From positions 533,001-597,000 of the forward strand of contig JACVVK020000013.1 in NCBI GenBank assembly GCA_018292915.2: DNA of 64,000 bases, written 5' to 3'. Position 1 is the first letter of the stretch. Each line of letters begins with the position of its first letter. Position numbers and translations under genes: made by a program. The notes below the pieces were generated by a model that ran no database searches, was not told the DNA's origin, and worked only from the letters and a program-made list of their open reading frames with translations. Of this stretch, positions 23,938 through 35,043 are shown piece after piece. Source of the stretch: Batillaria attramentaria. Taxonomy: Eukaryota > Mollusca > Gastropoda > Batillariidae.

Positions 23938-26403
23938 ATGATGGGATCGTGGTGTCTGTGTCTGGTACTGCACGTGCTCTTCGTGTCACTGGTGATCAAC
24001 GCGTTGGTGGAAGAAAGTCCACATACACACACTCGATCAAAACTGCAGCGTGCGAAAAACCGCTCACCATCAAGACGCCAGCTCGGGTCCGGTGATTACC
24101 CGTGTGGTGAAGGATACTGTCGATGTAATGGAACGTTCGCCGACTGCTCAGGGCATTTTGGAAATCTGACGTTTGTGCCACACCTGCCCGAAACTATTGA
24201 CAAACTAAAATTTGTAGATAATGATATCAAGCGTATCGGCGCGGACTTCTTTCACAACGTGACTAACATTACCTGGCTAGACATTCGTCACAACCGGCTG
24301 GCTGAGATCAATCCTGATGCTCTGCGTTGTCTGGAACACCTTGAGTACCTCGACCTCTCAGTCAACCATCTCCGTGAGATCAGTCCGGAAACTCTAGCTT
24401 CTCTTATTCACCTTGAACATCTCAGCCTGTCAGGTAACCGTCTCACTGAGATAAGCCCTGCAGCTCTGCGTCCCCTTGTACACCTAAAGCACCTCAGCCT
24501 CTCATTGAACATGCTTACTGAGATCAGCGCCGAAGTTCTGAGTCCTCTGAAGCAGCTTGAGAACCTCAGTTTGTCTTACAACCACCTCACTGCTTTCAGT
24601 AGTGCAGCTTTACTTCCGCTAAACCGCCTGCAGTATCTATACCTTTCAGGCAATTCAAACATGACTTTGGCGCCCGTCTTCTCCGTCGCTACACTCCGAG
24701 TACTGTTCGTTGCAAACTGCGCACTTGGTCCACTTCCTGTCGGTCTTACCCCTACGCATTTCAAGTCCCAGCTGGAGGAACTGTACATGAGCGGCAACAG
24801 GATTTTTCCGTTTAATATGACCGTACTCGCGCCTCTCGTCAATCTCAAGTTGTTGGATGTTGGCAGAAATAATATACAATCCGATGAACTCGTGACAGCG
24901 TATCTTCCACAGCTTAACGAGTTACGTCTAGATAACAACGCGTTAGATTCTTTGCCAGAAACGTGTGAACATGGCGTCTCGCTCTTTCCGAATCTACGGA
25001 CAATGCGTTTAATAAACAATCTCTTGGATACGCTCCCCGAAAAGATCTGCCTCCCGAGGTTAGAAGTCTTCTATCTCAGTCAAAACAGGTTCCTTCAGAT
25101 TAACACGAATGCTTTCAGCCAGCAGCGGTTTCCTGTACTGAGGCAACTGGATCTGGATAGGATGGACTCCCTGTCAATGATAGACAACAACGCCTTTTCT
25201 AATTCAAGACTGGAAATGCTTCGCCTACGTGACGACACAGATTCACTGTTAGCTGTTGATTTCTATCCGGACAGTTTTGCTGGGTGCGAAAACCTTCGAC
25301 ACCTAGACCTGAGCGGCACGGAACAAGATTACACGCGGTTCTACCGTGTGTTTGGTAACTTGACAAAACTAGAATATCTGAGTTTGGCAAAAACTGAATT
25401 GGAACACATCAACCTCCGTACATTCCGGAATTTCGGATCACTTATTGAACTTGACCTTAATGACAACAAGCTCAGTAATCTGCCAGCTGGCGCGTTTGAT
25501 GCGCTTACAAATCTCACGAAACTTTTCTTACACAACAACAAAATATCTAGTGTGAGTCCTGATACTTTTGGTGCAGACACCAGGAAACAACTCCGTGAAC
25601 TGGACATCAGCAGTAATCCATTCTTTTGTTCTTGTGACGTCATGTGGTTCCGCAAATGGCTGAAAACCAAGCCTTCTGTGTTTGTTAACGTGGTAGATCA
25701 GCGGAAATATATGTGTGCTAATATCCCTGACACAAGCGTACAGTCTTTCTACCTGCCGGGTCAAGCGTGTCTCCTGAGTCGTGAGGCCTCCAGCTCCATA
25801 ATATCCACCACGGCTATTCTGATTTTCACAATGACTCTTGCGCTCTTGCTCTACAGTTACCGCTGGCACCTCCGCCTGGTGCTGTACGAGGCGTTCCGGG
25901 GCCGCGGGGAGAGGTGGCGACGTCTGCAAGAGGGACACTTCTTGTATGACGTTTTTGTATCCTATGACAGCGAGGATCTGGACTGGGTGCTCGCGCACTT
26001 GGTGCCAGAGTTGGAGGAGCGGATGGGACTAAAGCTGTGTTTACACCAGCGTGATTTCATCCCGGGTAAACATATTGTGGACAACATCTCCGACTGTGTG
26101 GAGGCCAGCAAGAAGGTGTTGATGTTGTTCTCCACCAGTTTCGCTCAGAGCCAGTGGTGTCAGTTTGAGTTGAACTTTTGTCTGCGTCACGTGTTGGACT
26201 ATGACGACGCGCTGGTGGTGGTGATGCTGCATGACGTACCATCACGTGACCTGACGACAGCCATGATGGCGGTGATGAAGACGACGACCTACATCGAGTG
26301 GGATGACACGCCGGACGCTAGAGCCTCTTTCTGGGGTCGTCTGCAGATTGCTTTTCACGAGATAATGCATTGCGGGCAGAACGAAAATGAAGCTCAAGTT
26401 TAG
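23938..26403 (+). CDS. Toll-like receptor (LRR-TM-TIR)
   Basis: Membrane pattern-recognition receptor that signals through its TIR domain to MyD88-type adaptors (family knowledge). The intronless coding sequence is 821 aa from the ATG at 23,938; the frame is open further upstream but without an ATG before a signal peptide. A hydrophobic signal (MMGSWCLCLVLHVLFVSLV) is followed by a cysteine-containing N-cap (CGEGYCRCNGTFADC), then many leucine-rich repeats (for example LEHLSLSGNRLTEISPAALR). One C-terminal cap (NPFFCSCDVMWFRKW) lies near residues 560-605 and one transmembrane helix near 618-642. The TIR domain spans about 665-815 with box 1 YDVFVSY, box 2 RDFIPG (about 705) and box 3 FW (about 797). 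A single C-terminal LRR cap places it with the single-cysteine-cluster type. I cannot name the orthologue. Confidence 0.95.
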   Translation: MMGSWCLCLVLHVLFVSLVINALVEESPHTHTRSKLQRAKNRSPSRRQLGSGDYPCGEGYCRCNGTFADCSGHFGNLTFVPHLPETIDKLKFVDNDIKRIGADFFHNVTNITWLDIRHNRLAEINPDALRCLEHLEYLDLSVNHLREISPETLASLIHLEHLSLSGNRLTEISPAALRPLVHLKHLSLSLNMLTEISAEVLSPLKQLENLSLSYNHLTAFSSAALLPLNRLQYLYLSGNSNMTLAPVFSVATLRVLFVANCALGPLPVGLTPTHFKSQLEELYMSGNRIFPFNMTVLAPLVNLKLLDVGRNNIQSDELVTAYLPQLNELRLDNNALDSLPETCEHGVSLFPNLRTMRLINNLLDTLPEKICLPRLEVFYLSQNRFLQINTNAFSQQRFPVLRQLDLDRMDSLSMIDNNAFSNSRLEMLRLRDDTDSLLAVDFYPDSFAGCENLRHLDLSGTEQDYTRFYRVFGNLTKLEYLSLAKTELEHINLRTFRNFGSLIELDLNDNKLSNLPAGAFDALTNLTKLFLHNNKISSVSPDTFGADTRKQLRELDISSNPFFCSCDVMWFRKWLKTKPSVFVNVVDQRKYMCANIPDTSVQSFYLPGQACLLSREASSSIISTTAILIFTMTLALLLYSYRWHLRLVLYEAFRGRGERWRRLQEGHFLYDVFVSYDSEDLDWVLAHLVPELEERMGLKLCLHQRDFIPGKHIVDNISDCVEASKKVLMLFSTSFAQSQWCQFELNFCLRHVLDYDDALVVVMLHDVPSRDLTTAMMAVMKTTTYIEWDDTPDARASFWGRLQIAFHEIMHCGQNENEAQV

Positions 26404-26900
26404 GTGGGCGTGAAATGAAATGAAAATGAAAACTGAAATGAAATGAAATGAAAACTGCTTAGCTTAGCCCCTTGAGTAAACATTTATTTTCCTATGCAGC
26501 ATCCTTCTGTATTTGTAGGTGTTCTGTATTTTTCTATATCACGCATGTGTCTTTTGTGTTACTAATGCTGGTGCCACTGCGGCTGGTGTTTGGAGAACAG
26601 TATACTTACTAAAATTTTGTCAGTTTTCTGAAGATGCTGCTCTTGGCATACGACAGTGTTTGGCTGCTGTCTCTAAAAAGAGTCTGTCCAGGAGTACGAT
26701 ATGAGATAGTCACTGATGCTGAAACACTAAAATCGAAGCTGATGATTTGCTTTGTGAAGTAAAGATGCTGATGACTCATCTATTTTGGGATGCACAATGC
26801 ACGTGGCTGTGTTGCATCATTGCCTGCATCATGACTGAGGTGATGGTAAACGGAGGTTTGTGCTGTAAATACCAGATCCATTGTTGAAAAGGGTTGCGTG
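26404..26900. other. Downstream region of the Toll-like receptor
   Basis: A short imperfect TGAAA-type tandem repeat follows the stop at 26,410-26,457. No AATAAA was found close by. No other gene is seen. Confidence 0.4.
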
Positions 26901-26924
26901 TAGTTGGATTGACCTGGCGGAGGT

Positions 26925-27231
26925 GAGTATATATAACATCGGATATAGCGGCAACTTTCGTCCTGGTGGACGTTATATCCGATGTCTCCGTATATAACGG
27001 AAATTTTCCGGTATAGCCGATTATTCCGTACCAAAGGGACATTTTCCGGATTGAAGACATTTCCTCTCCTCTCTCTCTCTCTCTCTGTGCGCGCGCGCGT
27101 CCGTGCGTGTGTGTGTGTGTGTGTGTATTTACAAGATAATTTAAATCAAATTTGTAAACAACTATTGAACTGACATTGATCAACCAATAAGATAAGATAA
27201 AATAAAATTCACTGTAAAACGTTGTTGTATT

Positions 27232-27269
<38 letters not shown>

Positions 27270-27820
27270 CACGCACGCACACACACACACACTGGCAAAC
27301 ACACACACACACTGGCAAACACACACACACACACCAAACCAACAGACCATGCGTGGTTGTCTTAAATCATTTTCACGCTTTCGTTTATGACAAGTGCAAG
27401 GCGAAAGCTAAATCAAAACCGAAACTTGACCTGAAGCTAACGCGAGCAATTTTCCTAGAATTAGGTCATCGTTTCTCTAGATTCATGCAGCACTGAGTCC
27501 CTGTTCGTGCCTTGTCGCACGCGCGCTGCGTCCGTTATAAGCGGAGATGGCCGGACAAGAACATGACCGGAATAGTGGCGTCCGGTATAACCGGTGACTG
27601 CAACGACTGCGCCGTCCGATATATCAGGAGAAAAGGGATCCTGGGGACGTGAAAACGTGTCCGGTCAAACCGATGTCCGGTGTAACCGATGGCCGCTCTA
27701 TCCGATGAGTTTTTAGTCATGTTAAAGAAGGCCCTCGGCCGGGAAATGATTTGCTATGTTGGTATAAACGGAGCCCGGTATAACCCACGGCCGCTATAAG
27801 TGGAGCATACTGTATGTATA
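26925..27820. mobile_element. Degenerate pogo/Tigger-like element with CCGRTATA arrays
   Basis: Both ends carry many copies of short motifs in both orientations (CCGGTATAAC, CCGATATAT, TCGGATATAGCGG, CCGTTATA). The right end finishes ...GTGGAGCATACTG followed by TA, as pogo/Tigger/Tc1-type elements do, and resembles the end of the element at 54,647-55,915. The left boundary is unclear. The middle holds CA and GT microsatellites (27,104-27,126 and 27,235-27,335) and no transposase. Confidence 0.4.
27235..27335. repeat. Interrupted (AC)n repeat
   Basis: AC dinucleotides interrupted by GCACGC and two copies of TGGCAA. Confidence 0.9.
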
Positions 27821-27929
27821 TATATATGATTTGTTGATTGCTTGTGTTTAACCCTGAGGCCTTTGATAAGCGTCGTTTCTATCAGTGTGGAGTTTAGGAT
27901 GGAGTCTATTTATTGTTGATAGCCAGCAA

Positions 27930-28320
27930 TGGACGAGAAACATTCCTCCCCCCCCCCCCAAAAAAAAAGCCCCAAACAGATGCTTATGTGCAAAAATAAG
28001 CATATTTTTCATGCTAAAGCGCCTCTCCCCTCCCCCTAAACAAAAAGCCCCCAAAAGATGCGCCAAAATTTGAGCATATTCGACCGAGGAGCCTCCCCCT
28101 CCCTCCCCATTGTTTGACCGGGGAGCCTCCCCTCCCCACCACCCACCCCCTCCCTACCTCGTTTGTATTTCGCTCCCTCCCCCCCCCTCCCCCTCCGTTG
28201 TTCGTTTCTGAAGAAACCTTTGCCTCCTATTGCCGCTTCAGGGTGCCCCCAGATCCCCGCTTCCTGTTGAAGAACAGCTCCCCACCCCGGCAAACCCCTA
28301 AAAAAAACTTACTGATCGGA
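27930..28320. repeat. C-rich low-complexity block
   Basis: Repeated CCCCTCC-type tracts and two related copies of a stretch containing AAAAAGCCCCCAAA and GAGCATATT. The open frames here are proline- or glycine-rich artefacts. Confidence 0.5.
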
Positions 28321-31300
28321 CCCTGGTTGCATTGTTGATTAATTGTTGCCAAGCTATTGCTTATGTGCGATGCTTGTATCGGGGTTGACTGTGAGACTAT
28401 AAACCTCTTCTTGTTTTACCTAACGCAAAGCTGTTGTTGATAAGCGTTGCTTGCATGGGGTGGAGCTGACATAACTGAGCCCATAAAATTGCAAAATCGT
28501 TGCTGAGGCGTAATATGTTTTATATTTTATACGTTTATTTTATACGTTTGGTCTTGCAATGGTTGCACACACGTTGGGTGTTTAGCAAGTACGGATTTAC
28601 TGTACATTGTGCGGTGGTCACGGCTTAGTTCGTGTTAACCGTCACCCACCGTACAGTACTTTCGTGACTGTTCTCTTGAACTTTTTATTTTATTTTTTTT
28701 TATTTTTATTTTTTTTTTGGGTGGGTGGGGGGGGGGGGGATCCTTATGGGCACTTTCCCAAATATCTTGCTGCTTTAGTCTCGTTGCTAGAGACTAGTAG
28801 GAAACTAGCACTTAACTAGTGCCTTCAGTATACAAGGAAGTTGTAAACTCCGCCTCACAAGTCGAGGGGATGTAACTCATTCTGAGTTGTGGCCCCTTCG
28901 CCCAAACCTAGACATACTCATGTTAAAAGATACGATCGGCGTAGCCCGAGTGCGGCTCCGTTCTGGTGTTGTACCATGAGACATACTTTGAGAAATTGCC
29001 GGAAATATTTACAGTATCTGTAATCTGTCTGTGTTGACAGCATGCATCTATTAAACGACGCTGAGTACAATAGTGTTATGGATTTCTAAAGAGACTGACA
29101 AGTCATAACCGTTGAGTTCACGTACCTCAAGTTTCGCAAAACTGGTGCTTTGGTGAAGCAGTGTTTTACCATTGCAGTAAAACTGTACTGTCTCGAAGTA
29201 TTGTAGAAGAAAGTCAAGTACTTCTGTTAAACGTTTGCGCATGAAATAGTTTCTTAAGCTGCTCATGCTGGACTTGAATAATTCCTACTTGAAGCTCTGA
29301 ATGTAAAGTTGTACATAAGTATGTGTACATACATATATCAATTCATTTTCTCCGCTCACAAGTGTACTGTAGAATTATTGTGTATGAAACAGTTTGGAGC
29401 ACATGTTCCTCAGTAATGACACAGTGTTACTTGTGTTACAGTAGAGTTGATGGTGTTTGAAATTTCTCACACAACTGTTGAAGTTTTGCTGCAAAGTTGC
29501 ACATACTAGAAGAACTACCTGCTTGTGTGATTTACGTATTGTAAGTCAGTGTCCGGCATGTTTGAAACGCTATTACGAGCCGAACAAAAACATGGCTTCT
29601 GACGTCAGTCGCTAACCGGAAACAAAGATCGTCAGTATATTGATGATCTTTCCCTGAGATACATCACAAAACTGTTGAAGGTTTGGTGTGAAGTTATGCA
29701 TATATTTTATGTGTGTACATGCCTGATTTCATTTTACCTTTTAAAACTTTTAAATTCTGCATTTCTATATTTTGAGTACTTTAAGTTTTTCACTGGACAC
29801 TTCATTGTTTACGCGTAAATGCTGAAAACGGGCTGCATATTACAGGGGTACATAACATCCTCGCTAGATGGTTCGAATCGGAGCCTCTAAATAATTATGT
29901 CTTTCGGAGTAGAGTTTTCCTTCTTTGTTTTTGTTGTTGTTGTTGTTGTGGTATTTTTTTATGGCATCTCTGTTGCCATATCAGTTAAAGACTTCATCAT
30001 CAAGATCACTTTCTGAAACTGTAACTGTTACTGAAGAAACACACATGTATTGTGCTTTGGTCAAAGTACGAAATTTTTGTCGTCTTACTATCATAGCATC
30101 TTTTGAACAATAGGGCAACACACCACACGGGAAGGAAACAATAATGTTGAAGTATTTTTTCCTGTCAAGATATGGTGTGACCAACACGCTGGTTAAGCAT
30201 CCTGGTTAAGCTTTGTGTTTTAGTTCCCTGTTGTGGTATACTGGTTTGAACATGAGATTTCAAAATATTACTTCCGCGATAGGTCGTTTTCATTCTTTAT
30301 TTTTATTTAATTGTATTTGTTTTATTTAATCATATGTTTATAAGTATTAGTATTATTTTGCACACAGTAGCTGTTTGCCTGGAGAAAGCCTTCGTGACCA
30401 AAACTGCTTTCTGAAAGTGAATGTGATTAATCAGTTGCTTTATTGGAAGATCACATTTACTGTGCCGTGCTCAATGTATAAAATTTCATGTACGTTATTG
30501 TTGCATCTATTAAACAAGAACACACCTTCCCAAAAAGGAAGAAAGAGTGTTGAAGTACTTGTTTCTGTGATTAATTAGTATGCTGATTTCACAAACCACA
30601 TTCTTGTTAAGCATCGTGTTTTAGTTTCCTGTTGAGGTCGACTGGTTATGAATGTTGATAGAAAGGACAATTTCGCTAGGTTTTCTCGTCAGTCTCTTTG
30701 TAATCTTACCACAACCTTTCAGCTGCCCACCGTAGATTTACTGAGGAGTACGTGTGTCTATATCCACGGTACACACAGAGTGTGTGATAATAAAGTCATC
30801 AATCTGTCAGTTATGACGGAAGGAAAAGTCAGTCTGTCAGTTATGACGGAAGGAAGAGTCAGGACAGGTCATATTCGAAAGAACTGAAAACAAAAGAGCA
30901 TAATGTAGCGGGACGTGCAAAATCACTAAATATTACGGCAACGTTATGCAAAATACTTAATAGTATTATGACATGGAGCGTAGACACCACAGGCACTGCA
31001 TAAGAACGATTTTCAGGGGGAAGAACAGTCGTGTTATTGTAACGTACATTTGACGTTTCAAGTCAGACCATATGGTATGTCTGTCTGCCTTACATGTGGT
31101 TTTTGTTGCGTGCTGCCTGTGGCTTTCATTGTCTGTATCAAGATCATGGTTTTGATTCTGTGAGTGGATATATAATGCGTGTTTCGATCAGAGTGTTTCA
31201 AGTAGAGAGAGAGTGGAAAGTGCGAAAATTGGCGAAACTGACCTCAGTCTTGAGTGAACCGCAGTTATTTTGCACAGTGGATTGACCTGTCTGCAGCTGT

Positions 31301-32023
31301 GTCATGTCTTGTCTGCTTTGGGAATAATATTTTTTTTAAAATACTGAAAACCACGACGCGCGCGCGCGCGCGCGTGTATGTGTGTGTGTGTGTGCGTGTG
31401 CGTGTCAGTGTGTGTGTGTGTGTAGGTGTATGTGTGTGTAAGGGTATCAAGTTGTTACCTGCGTTCAAAGAGGTAAACATAATCTCTACACTCACGAAGA
31501 TGTGGTCTGGTAAAAATTTCAAATAAAACCATACCTCAGTAAAACAAACAAACAAACAAACAAGCCCTTTCACTAAATGCAACGCAGACTTTGGAAAGTG
31601 TTGGGATCTGTATTACACAAGATAAAGTGGAAAGCACAGTGAACTGACCACAGGTTGAATATTATGGACATGCACACCGACTCAATCTGATAACCGCAGA
31701 TCCTTTGTCTAGTCTCATTGAGAGTCATCGCTGAGACTAGTAGAAATATAAATAAACAATAACAACAAAAACAGAGAAAACAGCAACAAACACACAAACA
31801 AACAAAACCCCCAACAACCCATACAAACAAACAAATACAATAAGTTTATATTGTCAATGCTCAGTGTTTTCTTGTATCTGAACGAGCAACGAAATAAACC
31901 TGTTTAGACCCCCCCTCCCCCCCCCCCCCCCAAAAAAAGAAGTAAAACTCCTATCTGGCCTGGCAAACGCATTGTCTTGGTGGTCGCACATGTACCAACA
32001 CGGCGCACGCGCGCGCGCGCGCG

Positions 32024-32098
<75 letters not shown>

Positions 32099-32220
32099 GA
32101 TAACACTTGAAACTGAAACCAGTCACAGTCTATGGGACCAGCCCAGACCTGCATGCGGTGTCACTGGGTCGACAGTCCACAGCATGCCCATCACAAGCGC
32201 GGATGTAGACATCTTTTATA
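28320..32220. other. Repeat-rich non-genic region
   Basis: AT-rich with no recognised gene. Diverged direct repeats are visible: 30,040-30,250 resembles 30,455-30,655 at a period near 410 bp, and 29,465-29,510 resembles 29,665-29,710. A 21-bp tandem copy (CAGTTATGACGGAAGGAA-type) lies near 30,807-30,858. Microsatellites occur at 31,357-31,440 and 32,007-32,094. Confidence 0.4.
32007..32094. repeat. (GC)n(AC)n microsatellite
   Basis: About 13 GC dinucleotides running directly into about 31 AC dinucleotides. The alternating purine-pyrimidine run has Z-DNA-forming potential. Confidence 0.95.
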
Positions 32221-32224
32221 AGAC

Positions 32225-32548
32225 CCTGAGGTGATGAGGCAATTTGAAATCAAAACGTAACTGTAGATACAGTTACATATAAAACTGTAACAAGGTGAGG
32301 GTGGGATGCGAGTCCAGGGAATGGGGAAAGGGGTAGGAGTGAGGGGGTTGTAATGGGAGGGGTCTAAGACAAAGCGTTGAGTTTTTCTCGTACTGTTGCC
32401 ATTACAGACAAGACCGGTTGTAAGAAACCCGTGGGGACCCAAACTTTAAGTTTCCTATATCCGGTTTTTTTCTGTAACCGGTTTGACCGGATATAAGAAA
32501 ATATTGCTAGGTCGACTTTCTTACAACCAGTCAATCGTTCTTTCTATG
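32225..32548. mobile_element. Fragment of pogo/Tigger-like repeat abutting a truncated receptor
   Basis: Contains CCGGTTGTAAGAAACC, TATCCGG and CCGGATATAAGAAAA in both orientations, matching the terminal motifs of the element at 54,647-55,915. Its first half resembles 22,680-22,850. It ends where homology to the receptor gene begins (about 32,549), so it is the likely cause of that gene's truncation. Confidence 0.4.
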
Positions 32549-32884
32549 TAAAATTGACGTCAGTCCACTAACGTAAGTTACAAAGATTGTAACTTTGCAC
32601 GTGCTGTCGTGAAGAGAGAGGACGTCGAAGCCAAACCCATACGAAACCCACTTCCTAACAAGACCGACGTAGAGCAGAATTAAATCTGACACGGCCAAAG
32701 CGATCAGATAAACAGACGTGGAGACAGCAGACTGTCTGGCACTGATCCTACCTAACACCACAATTGTCATCACATTGCCAAAAGTTCCAAAAAGAGTGAT
32801 GAAAGGTGGACACACACTCCATAACCATAGCGAGGCTATGCTGAAAGAGTTCGACAGGAAATCGTCGTCTGCTGAGGCCGCCAT
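32531..32884 (-). pseudogene. Truncated rhodopsin-type GPCR (N-terminal third)
   Basis: From the ATG at 32,884 the frame encodes a close paralogue of the intact receptor at 49,333-50,394. It has the same acidic N-terminus (MAASADDDFLSNSF), TM1 with FGTFGNVMTIVV, TM2 with LIALAVSDLILLY and the start of TM3 (CKVTIFVTYVSGLTS). Homology stops in TM3 near 32,549 and a short unrelated tail ends the frame. TM4-TM7 are absent nearby on this strand. The 5' flank (32,885-33,500) also matches the 5' flank of the 49.3-kb gene, so this is a truncated gene copy and not a retrocopy. Confidence 0.8.
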
Positions 32885-33592
32885 GTTTTGTAGTGATAAT
32901 TAAACCCCGTTATTTTGTGTGCTGGTTTGCGCGGCGTTAAGCCCTAAATATCTAACTGACTAACTAACTTGTGTGCTGGTGATGTTCCAAGATATTCTGT
33001 CTCGTGCCTTGTACAACTGTTTTGAACGCTACACAGGATGGGAAAATCAAAGTGTGCTCATGAAAAGGTGTGCAAGAGAGTGCACTCTATTTGTCCGGCA
33101 AGGTAACCTCCCTTGCTTTTTAAAGTCCATAGTCACAATGTTAGGCCCTATGAGGTATTTTGCGTTTCCACGATCCAATGTAAACTGTCAAATGTGGACT
33201 GACGGTGACGCTAATATTGCGGCCATGGCTTTGCTATTTGCTCAGCAATCTGTGGGAAACCACGAGGCATTACTAGAACTGTTAAAGCTGTCCGCGTGAT
33301 TTTCTCTACGTCTCATCCTGATTTTTTTTTTTTCAGTTGGCGGCGTTGGCGTTGCTAGGAAATTTTGTCTCTGTTTATCAATCGTCATAATTCTTTCCAA
33401 TCAATGGTTTTTGATGTGGTTTTTTTTTCAGAGCAAAGGTTTTTGCAAACCACATGCCCAGTGCGGATCTATTTTTGAATAAAAGATCACGGCGATGATC
33501 ACTTGTATTTCCTGCAGATCAATGATCATGCAATCACAAAATAATAGCTGATCTGACCGCACGTGAGGATATCAGGATACCCGAGATCTGGA

Positions 33593-33759
33593 TGGGTGGT
33601 GGGTGTCACGGAGTTTGGAAATTCAACGTCCTTTTCCACCACGTAAGACGGGGCAGCGAGAAAAAGGCCAGCACAAATATTTGGCCCCAGTCGGGAATCG
33701 AACTCACGACCCGAACATTGAAAGTCGCACGCTCTACCATTCGGCCACCCCGGCTCCCC
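33593..33759 (-). mobile_element. tRNA-derived SINE with 15-bp target duplication (unit 1)
   Basis: The minus strand begins near 33,757 with a tRNA-like head (GCCGGGGTGGCCGAATGG A-box region, GAGTTCGATTCCC B box) and continues into a body containing TGGAAAAGGACGTTGAATTTCC. The direct repeat TACCCGAGATCTGGA flanks it at 33,578-33,592 and 33,760-33,774. It is not a working tRNA gene. Confidence 0.85.
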
Positions 33760-33916
33760 TACCCGAGATCTGGAGCGACCTGGGAATGCGGTTATTGTAT
33801 ATAGTGGATTGACCCGCCTGCAGCCATGTCATCATTGCCATGTCTTGCCTTGCCCGCTTTGCAAAAAAAAAAAAAAAAAATCATTGAAAAAATATGATGA
33901 CGCCTACACACAATCG

Positions 33917-33918
<2 letters not shown>

Positions 33919-33971
<53 letters not shown>
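33919..33971. repeat. (GT)n microsatellite (unit 1)
   Basis: GT run next to the empty LINE target; its counterpart in unit 2 is at 44,289-44,355 and is longer. Confidence 0.95.
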
Positions 33972-33972
<1 letters not shown>

Positions 33973-34460
33973 TGGCAAATGACAATAAGTCCATAACGTG
34001 ATTTCAAGATAAAAGACACTGACTTCATGGCCTTTTCCCTCAAATGACGTCGATGGACTTCATTACTGCGTTTTGCCATTAAACGGCAGCATAGTAAACT
34101 TAGGGTCATACTGTCGTCATCGCTGGTCAGAACTGACCGTCGGAACTGGCGAGTGTCGTCATCTCTGGAAATACTGACTACAATCTCATCAGCTCTGACG
34201 GTTAAGCCACGACTTCCAACTCCACTATAGTTTAGTGTGTGCTCAATAGAATAGGCTTGGAGAGAAATCAGAAGTCGGCACGAATTTATTTAAGAGGGCA
34301 ACGAAATTATCAAATGCAGGCGGTTACTCAGGCAAATTTATGCGGAGAAATCACAAATGAATGTGTATCAGATCAATCCAGCAAAACAAACACGCGATTC
34401 GAAGACTGGAAATAGAAATAGAAACGGAGGGGGGAGAAGGGGGGCGGGGTGGGGGTGGGG

Positions 34461-34608
34461 GTGTTTTGGAGTTTAACGTCCTTTTCCACCACATAGGGGT
34501 GATATCAAAGACGGGGCAACGATGAAAAAGCCAGCACAAATATTTGGCCCCAGCCGGGATTCGAACTCATCACCCAAGCATTGGAAGTCCAACGCTCTAC
34601 CATTCGGG
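34461..34608 (-). mobile_element. tRNA-derived SINE, second family member (unit 1)
   Basis: Minus-strand SINE of the same family as that at 33,593-33,759, with B box GAGTTCGAATCCCGG and body CTTTTTCATCGTTGCCCCGT...GGACGTTAAACTCC. Its 5' end is cut short near a poly-G run at 34,608-34,622. A near-identical copy sits at 44,848-44,992. Confidence 0.7.
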
Positions 34609-35043
34609 GTGGGGGGGGGGGGCTGCTAAGTTTAGTGAAGGTGGTGGGCACAACATTAGTTCAGTGGGCAGTGGAAGACATGGACTGTAACAATTTACAT
34701 ACTTATCTACGCTTTTGCACTTAACTCCACTTCTTCAAAGTCTTCGTAACGTCAGCGCACCCCCATAACCTGCCACACGCACGCAGGTATAGGTGCCAAA
34801 GCCACGGCACAAACTACAGGAAGCGATGAGATAGTCTATATTCTCGTTTGTAAAATGAGATTTCAAACTCTGCATAAAGTGTCACTGGCGACAAAATAGG
34901 TCATCGGCTACAGGGCACGACGCATAGGCACACAACAATAAAACAAAACAAACAAACAAACAAAAACAACAAAAAACAACAACCAATACAACAGTGACCA
35001 TTTCAAAAATACACAAGCATCGGGTAGGTGCTCAATTCAACAT

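Noticed and set aside
24576..25019. Minus-strand frame of 147 codons within the Toll-like receptor
   Set aside because: It is antisense to the LRR region and has no independent support.
32973..33299. 108-codon plus-strand frame upstream of the truncated receptor
   Set aside because: The paralogous 5' flank at 50.4-50.8 kb does not keep the frame, so it is a chance ORF in the flank of a minus-strand gene.
33683..33757. Candidate minus-strand tRNA gene (also at 40,747, 34,546 and 44,933)
   Set aside because: A recurring body and flanking target duplications show tRNA-derived SINEs.
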